The notes below the pieces were generated by a model. That model had not been told where the DNA came from and searched no databases. It saw only the letters and a list, made by a program, of their open reading frames with translations. Position numbers and translations under genes: made by a program. Shown piece by piece: positions 12,101-25,221 of a stretch of 64,000 nt of DNA (its first letter is position 1; each line of letters starts with the position of its first letter). Source of the stretch: Bimastos eiseni (lineage: Eukaryota; Annelida; Clitellata; Crassiclitellata; Lumbricidae); the NCBI GenBank assembly GCA_959347315.1, contig OY365806.1:37971439-38035438 (forward strand), given 5' to 3'.

Positions 12101-15100
12101 ATAAGTATGACATCAGCTAGATGCCCAATGAAGGAAAAAGCTAATAAATACCTGAGCGAGATATGGATGACCAAGCGATTTGCATGCTCGAACATTTGTT
12201 TTTAGAATGTTGCACAGTTGCTTGACTATTTCCTGATCTTTCAAGATATCTGCATTCTAACAGACAACATAATTAAATCATCCATTATAACTTATCTTTA
12301 CAAAACCAAGAAATCATGCACAATAAATGATTACGCACTACCTAAAATATATATGACATGTAACATTAAAATGCAGATTTAAAATAGTCAATGTTTATTA
12401 CAATTTTACTTTATATACAGAGTTAGGTTACTCAATAATTATTATCAATAATCATTGAAGATAATTATCGGCCATGTTAAAGAATCATTCCATAGCCCGA
12501 TAAACAATCAGCAGTGGACCGTTGCGGGCCCAGAACCACAGTTTGAGTAGCACAGATCTATCTGACAATAGTATGGTGGAATACTTACTCGTGTAGCCTG
12601 TTGGATGATGTTATCCCAGACTTGGTTGGGCAAACTCATATATTTCTCAATGAGCCTCTCCTGTTGCAATTGGTCTGTCTGTGCACTTATCATCAAACCA
12701 ATTGCCTCATAGAAAGTGTGCACCTGCAAGGTAAACAAATTCAATCTCTGAGGATATCCAAATAATATCATCAACAATAAAAATGGATCACTGAGCTATA
12801 ATTGTCACTAATGTATGGGAAAGAGACATGTAAAGGAACACTTCAGCAGAATTTTTCCCTCATCTGACTTCTTATGAGTGTTGACTAATCTCGAATTGCA
12901 GCCATTAAGATATATTCATAAACCAACCCAGGCTACTCTCCTCCCATTCGTAGACTGTGTACCTTCTGACAAACCATCCTTGTATAAATACAGACTATTT
13001 CACATTTTGAATCATTTCAGCACTAATAGCAAGGCTGTGCCATGTGACCATCATCTCATCACCGGATTTCTCACGAGCGATTGATACTCTTCCACATTCA
13101 ACTAGTTCACACACTATCTGCTCTTGACATCATCATCATTTGGACAGCGAACTTAATTACAGGTTGACAGTACGTCACCAGATTCGGAAGCTAGACATTT
13201 TAAACACAGTATATAGTTCGAATGCACATTGTGTAAAATTTATACAGGTGTACAACATATACTTGGTGGTAATGACAAAATATACCTGCTGTGGTTGAAG
13301 GTCACAGATGATTGTGTTGATGCCATTAAGTATTTCCTCAATGAATGGCATCATCTCACCAATTTGAACCTGAACAAAATGCTTTCGACATTTCTGCGAG
13401 ATCTTAATAAAAGTGTCACAAGCCATGTCCTGAACACCATCATGTGTTTCTAAAAGCCAACACAAGAAAAGAACGCCTCAATTGCTTTCAAACAGTCATT
13501 TGTAGAAAAATTCAATCACTTTCAGCTTATCTACTAACTAATCTATAAATAAGTCTTTAACATGATATACACATTAAGTTGAACACATACAATCACAGTC
13601 AAAATTGACAAGAATTTCAAATCCACATTACCTAATACTACTGCTAGCAACATAAACCACTACAAGTCAGTTTCACTTTAAAATTCTAATGACTTTATTG
13701 ATTAGTAGACAATGTATAAAACTAAATTCTATTTTGTTAGAGACTATGCAGTCAGTAACTTTAAAATAAACAAAGTTTGGCTAAGAGAGATGACTTTTTT
13801 CTATTACCATGCATAAACTCGAATAGCTTGTTGACAACTGTCTTGAGGAATCGCCAGTGAGCACGCAGGAACCGTGGATATTGACCGACAACATACATGA
13901 TGTTCGATGCAATGATGGCTTTGTTGTCTTTGCCTCGCTTCTGTTCACACAGCCCCAACAGTTCCTGATGGAAAACAGAGCATTCGAGAAACCATCAACT
14001 ATTTAAATTACGAACGGCTGCAATATGCCATAAAGATGGAAATCACACGTACAAATAAAGATGATGCAAATTGTTAACAATATTTATTTAATTTTGTGCA
14101 TTTAAAAAAATTATTTCCTCAATTTTTGAGTTATGTCTGTAAAAATTTCATGTCATGCATTGTCATGTAAGCATGAAATGTGTGCACAAATTTCAGTTCT
14201 GTAGCTTGAAGGGAACATACCGAACAAAATAGTTGAAAAAAACTCTGACAAACCGACGATCCAACGTTCGTGACAAACTTTACGCATGCAAAGTTAAAAC
14301 AGAGAGGACAAAATGAGTAATCATGCACATTGCTCCACTGATTTTTGACTAAGTGCCACAGATCCAAGGTAGCATCATAATGCAAACCAAATTCATGCAA
14401 CTCTAACACAAATTCTGAAATGAGGCTGAGACATGGATCATCATTGATATTGCTTATATTCAATCAACTACCTCACACAAGGTGAGGGCGCATAACACAG
14501 AACATCAATACAACCTCAGTACTGCTTTATACTGATCTCCTCCTAACAATGCTTTGTACAACCTGATAGCCTCCAGTCATAAATGTCTTCACATAAAACA
14601 CTGTATTTGCTAGATGATCAGTGGCTAGATGCAGTCTGTGACTTCAGATCATTTTTCTTACTTTGATGACTGTCACTAAGAAACGCTTCTCGTCTTCTTC
14701 ATGCATTGCTCCACTGATTGATCCAATGGCCCAACAGAGCTAAAGATAAAACCAAGAGAAGTAAAATTAGAAAAAAATCAACACACAGCAAACGTTTGAC
14801 ATGCTGTGTCACTTGTGTATCATTAACTGCTCTAAAATGAATATTAAACCAAAGTCTATACATTCAGTTGTAATTGAAATTTGTTTGGTGCTCTTCAAGA
14901 GAAAACTAATTGGAAGTACACCCTGCGCTAGTGTGACTACATAACACTCAATTGAGCTTCCTTACAATTCCGTCTTCAAAAGGCATATTTATAAACAAAA
15001 ATTTCATAAGAAACAATGCTCAAAGAACTAAAAAAGACATTGCTGGTGAACAACCTCACACACGAAGAGCCCAACTAAAGCAGCAATTGCCATCGAACAT

Positions 15101-18100
15101 GTAGTAGGCAACACAACCTCTTGTTACCTTGTGCTGTGAGTTTATTGAACTCTAGCGATCGTCATAATTCACACAACCTCTAGTGTAAAAATATAAATGT
15201 TACCCAAATGAAACAAATAATGTCATGCCGAACTTACAGTGTTTAGGTTCTTCCAAGACCATTCAATTCCGTTGACCTGATTGTGAAGCTTCTCCGTCAT
15301 GATGCTTTCAGTATCTTGGTAGTCGAGATGAGTGAGATAGACTACCAATAAAAAAATTGCACCAAAACTTTAAGGGTTCGAGTCTAAGTAACTACTTGCT
15401 TCATTTGCACAAACTAAACAGCATTTTCAATCACACAGCTGTGTTGCAAATTACACAATACTCTGAAAATTAGACAACATTCTGAAAATCAGATCGGAAT
15501 TGATAAAATCTGCTCTCTGCATTTCACAAAGCATTGTACACATTTTTGGTGACTACAATAACATGTAAATGAGCCTCCTTATAATTCCGCCATCAAGGCA
15601 AATAAAATAATTAAAACGCGTGTAAGAAAGTTACAGCATAATAAGAATGTTCTATTTTCAATTGATAATTAGATCGTAACCTTACTATACTAGACAAAAA
15701 AGCATGAATAACTAAATCCTTTCAAGACATGTGTGCATTGGTTCCCAGTAACTTTTAGAACACTAAAGTCATTGAAGAGTTAATAGAGAAATTGTTCAGA
15801 TGTCACATACCTAACGTTTCTCTCATAGTCTTGTACATGTTGATCGCATCTGTGTCCTTCATGAATTCACGAACAACTTCTCCCTGTTCATTCTCAACAA
15901 CCAGCACCTCCTCCGGTTTGGCCATTCGTGAGATCATAATTCGTCGCAGCTATCCGTCAAGAAAATTAGCAGATAAACATTAAAATACAGACAGGTTTTA
16001 AAATGGAATTCTGTTAACAAGGGCTTATAATTAAATTTAGGCTTAAATAATATCTTTGCAAAAGTACAAGCATGAATTAAAGCATCCCAACAATAAAAAC
16101 ACTCTTGTACAAAGTTACTATAATTTGCACAAAGCATAAAATCCAAAAGGTTTCAAAACACATTGTTGGGAACACGTGCATAACCTGCCCTATAGTTTAC
16201 TGTGGTGGCCTATACCTGTGCTTGTATGAATGTGGGATTGTCTCATTGGACATCCTTTTCTTTGGATCTCTCTTTCTCCTGCTCTGTGCAATGGAGGGTA
16301 AAGTTTAAATAGGAGTGTCTTTAACTAGGAGTGTCCTTCTCTACAAATAGAAGGAACACATTATTCTAAGGGAGTTCTGATAGTCATTCTTGTTTTGGAA
16401 GGTTGTGAGCGTTCAGCCCGTTGCTGATTTTCTGCGTGTGACTGTCTGAATCTCAGTTTAGTCATTAAGCTAGAAACAGACTTTCCCTGTTTAATGTACG
16501 CCATTCTCTCGCGGTTCCGTTTCCTTCGAGGACAACTGTGATGATGTTGTGCCTGTCTTGCCTGCGTATCAACCGTCAGCAGTTTCTTGACTTCCGTGTC
16601 GTTTTGCTGTCTTCTTGACTGACGAAGGTTATGTATAACTTGTGTATAAATGATTAAATTGATATTTTGATCATATCCCTACAGCCTTAATCATTTTCTC
16701 AGTTATAGCATTCAACAACATACATTAAGTGAAGCAAACAAAGCAGCAGCATTCCATAACTCAGATGGAAGCAGACTTATCTGAACAATGACTAAATCAA
16801 TACCAACTGTAAATTTAGCTACAACTCTAGTAATCTTACTTTGCTCAAAACTGGTGTGTACAGAAGGCGTCTTGGAGGCGACTCTGGTTTCATGATGAAT
16901 CTAGATGGTGAAGATGGAGTGAAGGGGCTTTCCCGATAGAGATCCGATGCCAGTGCATTCCAGTATTCCAAACAAATCTTAAAGATTTCGGTGTCATCAG
17001 CTTCAGATATGAGCAAGAGGTATGCCAGACTCTACAAAAGAAACCAACTGCATGTAAGATAACACAACTCAACTAATGCATACAAGAACCATTCACCCTA
17101 ACAAAGAAAACATGACAATTGTGAAAACTGTATTATTTAGTAGAACCAATTTAAAAGGACTAAGATTCAAACCCCAGACACAGAAGAAATAGTCATTATA
17201 AAGTATATAGTTTCTCTCATCATGCTAATTAGCCCAGACAAAAATCGTATAATAACTAAACTTGCAGAGCTGTTTGGTCCCCTCTCTCAAAACCAATTTA
17301 ATTTAAACTAGATGCAGCTTCAGTGGCTTTGGCCTTCCTCTGTAGGCAGCAATTATATTTATTAGACTAGTTAAAACAGGATACGCTCTATTGAAAACTA
17401 CACTGACTCACCTCCAGAAGAGGCTCCTGCAATTCTGCCTTCGATTCAACCAGTGCACCATGTTCTTTGAGGAAAGTGCATAGAAAGAGACTAAGATTTT
17501 GAATAAAGTTCTGTTCGTCATCTTTGCCTGCCTTGTATGCCTCCTTTATATTTGTTGTTAGTGGGATCATCTGTAAAAGCAGGCCAGAACTTTACTATTT
17601 ATCTTAGCACAATTTTATCACTATACACATTAAAGCAGCATCAAGCCAGCCAAATGTTTCAGCACAGCAACACAGTTAATACTGAAGTGTGCAAAAGGAT
17701 GTACAAGAATTCTTTCAACAGGCAGCCTGAGATATAAGCTTTGACTGCTATTCATATGAACTTAATTTAATGCAAAACATAATATGCTCTTGGATACCTG
17801 TCCCTGAAAATTCCATATCAAATTTATATGACTTTCAGTGATTTGATTTATAACAACTTAATCGGTATAACACAGGCAGATATTGGCAAAATTTTCTTTG
17901 CAAGGCAAAAGGCTGATTGGTTAGAGTGCTCGGTTTGTTAAGCAAACAGAGCTCCTTGCCGTCTCTGATATGATTAATGTGTATGGACTTTAACCATGTT
18001 TTGCACTAATGATTGTTCCACGACATTAATTGATGCTGCATCATTAGACTGTGGTGTTTAATAGATGCAGATATAATATGGACACATAAAAATACATAAA

Positions 18101-21100
18101 TTATCAAATCAAATAGAGATTAGAAGCTCGAATAGATATCAATGGCTTTACCTGTTTTAGCTGGACCACCGTCTGGGCAAAGAGCTGCACAAACTGCTCA
18201 TCATACTGAGCAACTTGCACACCAGCTGAAATATAATTCATACATTGTTAATACCTAGCTTCAAAGCCTAAATAAAAGCAACAACCTATCATCATTTACC
18301 CAAGAAACTGTCTGATAATGAATGCATGATATGAACATTCTGGACACTATGAACAATAATATGACCTGACATTACATGGATTCCAGAAATATTCTGGAAC
18401 ATTAGGAAATGGTATTATTCATGTGGGATAGGCCTTACGCTCCTCTAAACCGATAATGCAGAAAGGTAAATGTAACACATTTTGCTTGGACACTCCTACC
18501 AAAACTCATAACATGATCCTCGGCTAATAAAATTTTTTCAGAGGTGCAGACAAGACTGCAGCACTCCAAAGTCTGCACAAGAGACCTTTTCAACCTCCCA
18601 ACTTATTTTGGTTCTCATTTATTGACCAAACAAGGATGAAGAACAGAGCATACTGATTTCTTGAGTCTGTTGGAATCAGAATGCAGTAGAATGTAGACTA
18701 AGTAGAAGTAATTCATGTATACCTTGGAAGCATTGCACTTTACAATTTATCATTCATTCAAGTATTAACTTGAGTTAAGATCACATAATTTCATTGTGAC
18801 TGCAATCATTGCATCAACAAAACCAAACAACCACCCAGGTGTCAAATACTTCCAAAATGGTTATTCACAAGCATATAAAGCAGCCTTTTCAGCCAAAACG
18901 AAACCAACTTCACAATGATTGACATCTTAGGCATTTTTTCTGGAATAGCATCATGGTGCATCATAACAGTTACAGCAAGGCTGTGCAGTGTGCTCAGTGA
19001 AAATGCTTTAATAATTTCAAATGTTAAAACTGAGCAATTTGTATTCTTACCAATTTCGGTCAAGCACTTTAGAGACACATTTCTGAAAAGTGGAACGCTC
19101 AAAAACTGCAAGGAAAACAACATTATTACCAGCTTTCATCTGACTGCATGATTTCAGCAGTGTTTGGTGACTACACATAAATGCAAAACTACTTAATATA
19201 CTGTTTTCTAAAACTCTCATCACAGTATAGTGAGTCACAAATGATTGCAGCATGCAAGGTGAAAAACCGGTAAAATTAAACTACAAGCATTATACAGTGG
19301 GCTTAAAGAGTCACATCACAAAACAAGAAAGATGCCGGTCTGGCAGACCACTGGAATGGTTTCATTTGCTTTGCTGGCATTAATCAGTTTGCCCAGGTGC
19401 TTATTATGTAATGTAATGAAGCCCTTATATAGCACCACTCAAATCAGACGCACTCACGACTCAAAACATAACTAAACGAAGAACAAAACAGTCTTCAGGC
19501 GCTTCCAGAAGGCAGAGATAGAGCAGGCCCTCCCAAAGAGAAAGGCTGTTCCAGCTGGTGGAACCCACCAGGTTTACTGTACAACCACTCTGTAATAATC
19601 CTATCCCATAAACAAGTAGCATAACCTGATTAGTCCAAGTTGGGGAACAAGTATAGCAATGACATTTTGAATGTTGGAATCGGTCCACCCATCCTCCAAG
19701 TAAATGAAACAAGCACCAGACCTCACCCAGAGTACACGATCTACATTACTTCATTGCATCACAAATTATGACCAAAACCTTCTAGATAAGAGATCAATTT
19801 GTATGTTATAAGTTTTAATATTTGCCATACCTTGTAAATAAGAGTTGGAATTAGCTTCGTCTCAAAGATGTAGCCCAACGGAATCCAGTTTAGAAATCGT
19901 AGCAGTGTATCCAGAGTGGCACCAACCAATCCTGCATTCTGAGAAGAGTCCTGTAAGCAGTCAAATTTCTTACAACTTAGTACCAGTGTATCAGTATCTC
20001 TTCAACAATAACACACTGTAATCAGACAAGGTCAGCACAGAGTAGACATATTACATTACATAATAAAGAATGACAATACAGCACCAAATTGTCACAGGCA
20101 CATACAAGATGAACCATGTCTTCTGCAATGCTTTAGTGGCATAGCTTCTATTATCACATACATTTTTTGAATAAGCAATTTCTCTTTTTGTTGTCTCAAA
20201 AGGTAATTTTCCTGATACCTAATTACTATGATAGTTTAGTCAAAACATACTATAGTTAGCAAGTGCATTCTAGATTCGATCATTAGATGCTATTTCAGAT
20301 TTCCTGAGCCAGGTAGAATGAGATTGCAGTAGAAATAATTCATGTATACCAAGTCACATGTTGAAGACATATTCATTTTGGTCTGCATACTAATGCCGGC
20401 TACATGCGTGTGTAGGCTATACAAGACCATTTTACATAGTTTCTGAATTTATGTGTGGGTTCTGCACAAGTGAGGGTTATGTACGTGACCTGCTCAGGTC
20501 ACTAGTGTAAAAATATGGTAAACTGCAGAACTTTAGAATGGAGAGTTGTGTGGTATATGCAATGCATATAGCATACAATTGATGGTAACTTCCAACATTT
20601 AACACTTTAATGGTGAGCTGCATAAAGTTTCCGAGTCGCCTTTAGGACACTCGCGTTGTTAATCAGCTAATTACCCATCTGAATGCCAATAAATGCATAT
20701 TAACGAAACTTAAGTAAAGTAAAATCCAAATTAAGAATCTGCACTCACCAGAAGAAACTGGCATAATTCGAATATTTTAGCAAATTCACTACACATGCTC
20801 TCCTTCAGATGCTTGGCTTTAGTTTGAGTCATTTGTCCACTGGAGAAATCAAATACTTCCTCACTGAAATGGCAACATTGAACATGGTGAAAAACTTTAC
20901 AATAACTTGATTAATACTGTTTTCTGTATAGGTAAAGTAAATAAAAAGATCATTTATTAAATTATAAATATTAAACAATGAATTTAAAGATTACTCAACC
21001 GAAAATAATCAATTATATCAATAACCTTGTCTGTTACATTCTGATTAGCATTTTGTAGTCTTTGCTCATGCTTTTCCCCAAGTGTAACTTTCATGGTTGC

Positions 21101-24100
21101 AAATACAAGCAACTTACATACTCATCTTGTATATAGTTCCCATTATTAAAATGATGACTTCAATTTATTTGCAGATGGGCATAAAATATTTATAATGTCC
21201 AAATATCCAAACTGACATACTACAAACTTCACCTCAGTTACACTCAGTTGTCCAACTTTAAACCTGACATCTTATATAACTCATATTTTGCTTGTGGTTG
21301 TCTTGCAACCAAAGTCCACCCAAGCAGACCGTAAAGCTAAAGAAATGTCAAGTACACTAAGGTTGGAAGCCAAATACCCTCAATGTTCTTTTATTCACTT
21401 TACAGGGCTCTCAATCTACGTAATTGATTCCATGGATAGTAAAACACAACAGCACCTGAGAAGTTTTAGAATGATCATGTTGTTTTGACACAGCGATTCA
21501 TTAGTTCGACTTGATCCTACAATGTCGCTGATGAAGGTTGGCCAGTTGTGAGGCCACTCGTATTTCAGAATCTTCAAAGGAATACATATAATCTTGTCAC
21601 AATCTTGAAATGTTTCAATAAAAACAGTGTAAAATCTTTAATTACAGCATCGAAGAGTAGGACATAGACTGATTCATATAAGAAAATGCCCCTATAATAA
21701 TAGTAATAACAAAGCCGATTTATAAGGCGCCGTAAACATGGCCCTAACCACTACAAGGGCGCCGTACAACCTGAAAGTCAGCAGACAGGATATGCCTTAG
21801 AACAGTGGTTCTCAACCTTTTTGACATGGGGACCCACTTTGCAGCATCTAGATCCTAACAAGACCCACCACTTCAAAACCTGGCAGCAAGTAAGTATGTA
21901 TTAGGCAATTTACAAGGCGCCTTATAAGAACCTCTCGAAGACGCTAAACGTAGCTACCCAACAGATCTAAATAAATGCGGTTTGAGTAATTTAGAAAAGT
22001 TGGCTGCAAGCCGTGCAATGTTGGGAAGTTGTAAAGGAAGAGCGTTCCAGTATGATGGTCCAATGCATGAGAAGGCACGGTTTGTTCACATCGATGTACG
22101 GGAGAGCGGAACCATCAAGTCCCCACGAGCCGCAGCACGCAAGAATTGACAACCTGGCTGACTGGAGACAGAGCTCTCTGATGTATTCTGGAGCCCCCGT
22201 TATCTGTTCCACGAGGGTGATCTTGAATGTGATGCTATCCTCAACCGGGAGCCAGTGCAATGTGTCACGCATATAGCTTGAACTATGCGAGCATTTTGGC
22301 AGATTGGCAACGACTCGAGCGGCGCAGTTGAGATCGGATTGAAGCTGTCTTATCCGGAACTTTGGCAGACCCGCAAGGACATCGTTGCAGTAGTCCAGCC
22401 AAGTCAGCACTAAGGAGTGGACAAGAGTCATAACGGCATCAATTGACAGATTTTGCCGAATGACTCTAATCTGGTGCAGTTGATAAAAGCAAGACATGCA
22501 ACGGGAACTAACGTGTTCCTCTAAGGACAGGTCTTCATCCAGAAGAACTCCCAGGTCCCAGACGACACGTTGAACCTTCCAATGAGGACTGCTTTAATCG
22601 CCCTTGTCATCCCCCTAACGCGCTTATCTCGTGCCCAGCCACATAAATCCAGTTTTATTCAGGTGCAATCTTAGACGCTTGGAAGACATCCAGATCTGCA
22701 CTTGCTCCACAATTGCCAAGATTTTTGACACGCACTCCAGTACCTCAGATGGGCGGCATGTCAAGTACAGTTGGGAGTCGTCGGCATATGCCATATTGAT
22801 GAACCCGGGTTCCAAGCAAATTATTTGCTCCAAGAGCAAATAATTTTTAATCTTTGTTAAATCAGTAAGTCACGCATCAATGCATTCTACGACTAGCCAT
22901 GATAGCGTATACATGTAACAAGACTAAATAAATGACAATAAAATTGCATAATGTCAAAAAAAATATAAAGATAAACTCATTATTATTTGACTCACATGGA
23001 GTCAATGTTGATGAGATGGCGATGCTTGCATTCTGGTCAGAAATAGGCCTAAGTCAATACGTGGGCTGATGTTGGTTAGACACAATCATTATTTACACAG
23101 AACCTAGTCCTTTTTGTAATCGTAGCTGAACAGCCGGTCTCATAGAGGTAGGTAGTTTAAAATGGCAGCAACACTGACAAGGCCTTGATTTATCGAAAAT
23201 ATAGCGCATTACATTCATGTGACAATATTTTTCAGTGGAAAGAAAATGGGATTTCGAAGAAAAGTTGGCGACCCGCTTGAATATCCTTTGCAACCCACTT
23301 GTGGGTCGCGACCCACAGATTGAGAATCACTGCCTTAGAAAACCGAAACACTTTCATTTAGTTTTAATTGACATATTAATATATAACACAAGAACTCATA
23401 GAAGTCAAAATATAACTGCATTTATTTCTACATGATAAGCATTTCTGCTAAGTCACAAATTGTTGGCCGACACACAAGCAGCGAATCTACAGATTCCAAT
23501 TGACAGCTGACATATAGCATAGATTGTCAATTGCTCATAGTCTAAGGGCTAAGTTGCATCAATAGGGTAGAACCAAATAATAAAATACAATAAAATACCA
23601 CAGTAGAAATCTATATAAATGAAAAGCGGTATTTTGTCTGTCCGTGTGTCTCTGCCTGGCAATGCATTTGCACGGTTTTAGAGCTATTCACTCCAAACCT
23701 TCACCGTTGGCTTGGGGAAGACCTGAAACACGCAGTCGAGGGGTTTGTGAAACCCGCGGCTACCCTCTTCCTGCTCCCCAGGGCCAAAAACCTGTCTCAG
23801 GACCCCCAAGGAAAGCTTCCTTCTCAGTCTCAAATCGGGCGAATGTCTGGGCCCCGGCTAGTGTACAATAATTGAGTTCTTCATTGACTACATCACGACC
23901 ATTAAAAAGAACATGCACATACACATTAACATGCTCATTCTCTTATTTACCTGAACTAGAATCATGTTTAGCTTTCCGAGGTAGACCTTTTCTCGTTCAG
24001 CGAAAGCAGGGTCAGAGGAAGTCTTGATGATGAGAGCAACAATATACTTTCTAATGCCTGTAATGCAGCATCAATAACTGGTCAAAAACAACATTCTTAA

Positions 24101-25221
24101 ATTGGATTCAAAAATAAACAAATTACAATAATACGTTAAAATTATTATGACAACTTAATAAACATGACAAAAACTTAAGCAAACAGTAAATGTCTGCAAC
24201 ATCAATCCAAAAACTGTTGTCCTCATTTCAAAGCTGATGCTTCTAAAATCTACAATTTTACATAAATCATCTTCATTTAAGTGACAATATACAACGCTGA
24301 TGTTCTTAATGAGGCCCGAAAAGAGGAGTATATAACATTTACTGAGTGCTCAAAAATATAGTTACCTTCACACTGTGGTCGTGGAAGCACCTTCCAACGC
24401 GTCTTAATGACATTTTCCAGTATCTGCAATGCATAATACTTGGTCTGTTGATTCTGTGAATATTCTAGTATGGTATCCACTCTTGTCCAGGCATTTGGGT
24501 GCTCTTTGAATGTTGTAAGAAACTCTTGTGCCAGGCGTTGCTGTAACAAAAACATTATTGCTGATAAAGTAAGTACTGATAAATCATACAACTCTCCTTT
24601 GACTGTAAATGTTCATAGCTAAACTTAAAACTATGTTTCAGGATCTCATTTTATTTCGATATATTCTCAAGAAAACTGCATACAAGTGCTTTTTACAAAT
24701 GGGTATCTGCATATACCCAGTGCTGTTAAAGCAGTCAGTCACCCCATTAAATATCGGGTGCGGTTCGTGTGACCTGGTAGAAGAACAGCAACCCGTGTTT
24801 GCAGATGATGTTCCTATACAAGATACTGAACAGCTTCAAAAACTTCTGCCTCAGCATAACATTCATGATCCCAAAAATACCATAACATAGTGTAATGCAG
24901 AGATATGTACAAAATTGTAATGGAACCAGCATCGGCTAACAAAATAAACTGCAAACACTAACCGTACAACTTTATGTTCACAAATACTAAATATTTAAAA
25001 AATCCTCAGGACTGGTGAAGTACAGATGTAAAGCAAAATACCTAAAAGTGCAAGCTGCAAATAGTGTCTTTACCGTTAATTCATCTTACCTGCTGTCCTT
25101 CAGCACTGTACATGCAAGCTACAACACTGTCCAAAAGATTGATGTCGAGCTTCTGGTTAAAGTCAAGAAGCTTCTCAGCTTGTTCGATAGACATGTTGGA
25201 TCCAACAGAAAGTACAGGCAT
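6200..25221 (-). CDS. XPO1: Exportin-1 (CRM1), complete 25-exon coding region
   Basis: This is the nuclear export receptor that binds leucine-rich export signals with RanGTP. Exons (high to low): 25221-25090, 24540-24366, 24057-23951, 21571-21456, 20863-20749, 19950-19831, 19105-19051, 18225-18152, 17570-17412, 17031-16840, 15949-15811, 15341-15238, 14739-14662, 13964-13808, 13449-13286, 12723-12589, 12256-12152, 11593-11408, 11038-10916, 10267-10196, 9640-9565, 8909-8682, 7847-7685, 6872-6776, 6346-6200. All junctions keep phase with GT/AG ends and give 1072 aa; human CRM1 has 1071. The importin-beta N-terminal (CRIME) region is about residues 40-110 ([14 protein letters not shown] motif). 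The HEAT-9 acidic loop ([12 protein letters not shown]) is in the exon coding 416-461. The [14 protein letters not shown] block carries Cys528, and the end is IPEEMQD. The start is supported by an in-frame TAA 15 bases upstream. Introns are riddled with transposons, but the exons are intact. The acceptor of exon 4 (CCTTTGAAG) has a weak pyrimidine tract. Confidence 0.97.
7241..7280. repeat. perfect 15-bp hairpin in an XPO1 intron
   Basis: Arms at 7241-7255 (gccaaattatattgg) and 7266-7280 are exact reverse complements around a 10-base loop. It lies in the intron before the last two XPO1 exons. It may be the remnant of a foldback element, or an RNA stem in the pre-mRNA. Confidence 0.85.
8186..8585 (-). 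mobile_element. LINE 3' end (reverse-transcriptase C-terminal tail and 3' UTR)
   Basis: Read on the minus strand, this encodes a stretch with [17 protein letters not shown] followed by [11 protein letters not shown]. That is typical of the region after the RT domain in CR1/L2-like LINEs ('..HGLAPxYL..LL'). It then runs into a 3' end with 'ggcgctatattaagtttcgtgg' and a TTGA-type simple tail at 8186-8195. It is 5'-truncated and sits in the XPO1 intron between exons 22 and 23, in the same orientation as the gene. Confidence 0.75.
11884..12072 (+). mobile_element. tRNA-derived SINE, copy A
   Basis: It begins with an A-box-like 'tggccaattcgctagagtgg' and has a B-box-like 'gggtttgaccctcg'. A non-tRNA body follows (ccttgagcaagtacttcgcacacaat..., gcaattgcgccgtcgaagcg). 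A second copy with the same body lies on the opposite strand at 38952-39120. This is the standard layout of an RNA-polymerase-III SINE. It lies in the XPO1 intron between exons 17 and 18. Confidence 0.8.
13947..13949 (-). other. XPO1: XPO1 Cys528 codon (leptomycin B target)
   Basis: The TGT codon in [10 protein letters not shown] is residue 528 in the assembled protein, the same number as in human CRM1. Leptomycin B and selinexor-type inhibitors attach covalently to this cysteine in the export-signal groove. Its presence predicts drug sensitivity; the naturally resistant budding yeast protein has Thr at this site. Confidence 0.93.
19424..19722 (-). mobile_element. LINE 3' end fragment
   Basis: The minus strand shows a decayed RT tail: [10 protein letters not shown] and, in the next frame, [10 protein letters not shown], the usual '..F(K/R)xxLKTxLF' close of CR1/L2-like ORF2. 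This is followed by a 'gtgctatataagggcttcattac' 3' terminus with an ATTAC-repeat tail. At least one frameshift is present. It lies in the XPO1 intron between exons 6 and 7. Confidence 0.7.
21690..21790 (-). mobile_element. short LINE 3'-terminal fragment
   Basis: Minus-strand 'acggcgccttataaatcggc' is followed by a TTATTACTATTATTA tail. This matches the 3' terminus style of the other LINE fragments in the window ('gcgcyttataa', 'gcgctatataa'). It abuts the left target duplication of the hAT element. Confidence 0.55.
21803..23332. mobile_element. hAT-family DNA transposon (1530 bp) with 8-bp target duplication
   Basis: The left end is 'cagtggttctcaacc' and the right end is 'gattgagaatcactg'. 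These are imperfect inverted repeats with the hAT consensus CAG-GGTTCTCAA. The flanks carry an exact 8-bp direct repeat 'ccttagaa' at 21795-21802 and 23333-23340, the target-duplication length of hAT elements. 'gggacccactt' on the left and 'gggtcgcgacccac' on the right are subterminal motifs. No hAT transposase is left. The interior is largely occupied by a LINE fragment. It lies in the XPO1 intron between exons 3 and 4, and splicing should be unaffected. Confidence 0.9.
21905..22850 (-). mobile_element. LINE reverse-transcriptase fragment nested in the hAT element
   Basis: On the minus strand 22839-22624 encodes [13 protein letters not shown], the RT catalytic YADD box. 22497-21991 encodes the downstream thumb/tail with [12 protein letters not shown] and [13 protein letters not shown], typical of CR1/L2-like LINEs. 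Between them is a frame change and a lost stretch. The element is 5'-truncated, inactive, and ends near a 'ggcgccttgtaaatt' 3' terminus at about 21905-21925. Since it lies wholly between the hAT ends, it entered the hAT element or was captured by it. Confidence 0.85.
23608..23868 (+). mobile_element. Helitron/Helentron-like non-autonomous element
   Basis: It starts in an AT-rich 'ctatataaatgaaaagcggtattttgtctgtccg' head and ends 'gggccccggctagt'. That is a GC-rich hairpin-like stretch followed by CTAGT, as in Helentron-type elements of fish and invertebrates. No TIR or target duplication is visible, as expected for rolling-circle insertion. It lies in the XPO1 intron between exons 3 and 4. 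Confidence 0.45.

Noticed and set aside
14131..14463. 110-codon minus-strand frame inside XPO1
   Set aside because: Falls in the intron between two well-supported XPO1 exons and has no family likeness.
17895..17960. tRNA-like A box (ctgattggttagagtgc) in an XPO1 intron
   Set aside because: No proper B box at tRNA spacing. It may be a SINE head, but the evidence is too thin for an annotation.
22013..22276. 87-codon plus-strand frame
   Set aside because: Complement of the LINE reverse-transcriptase tail.
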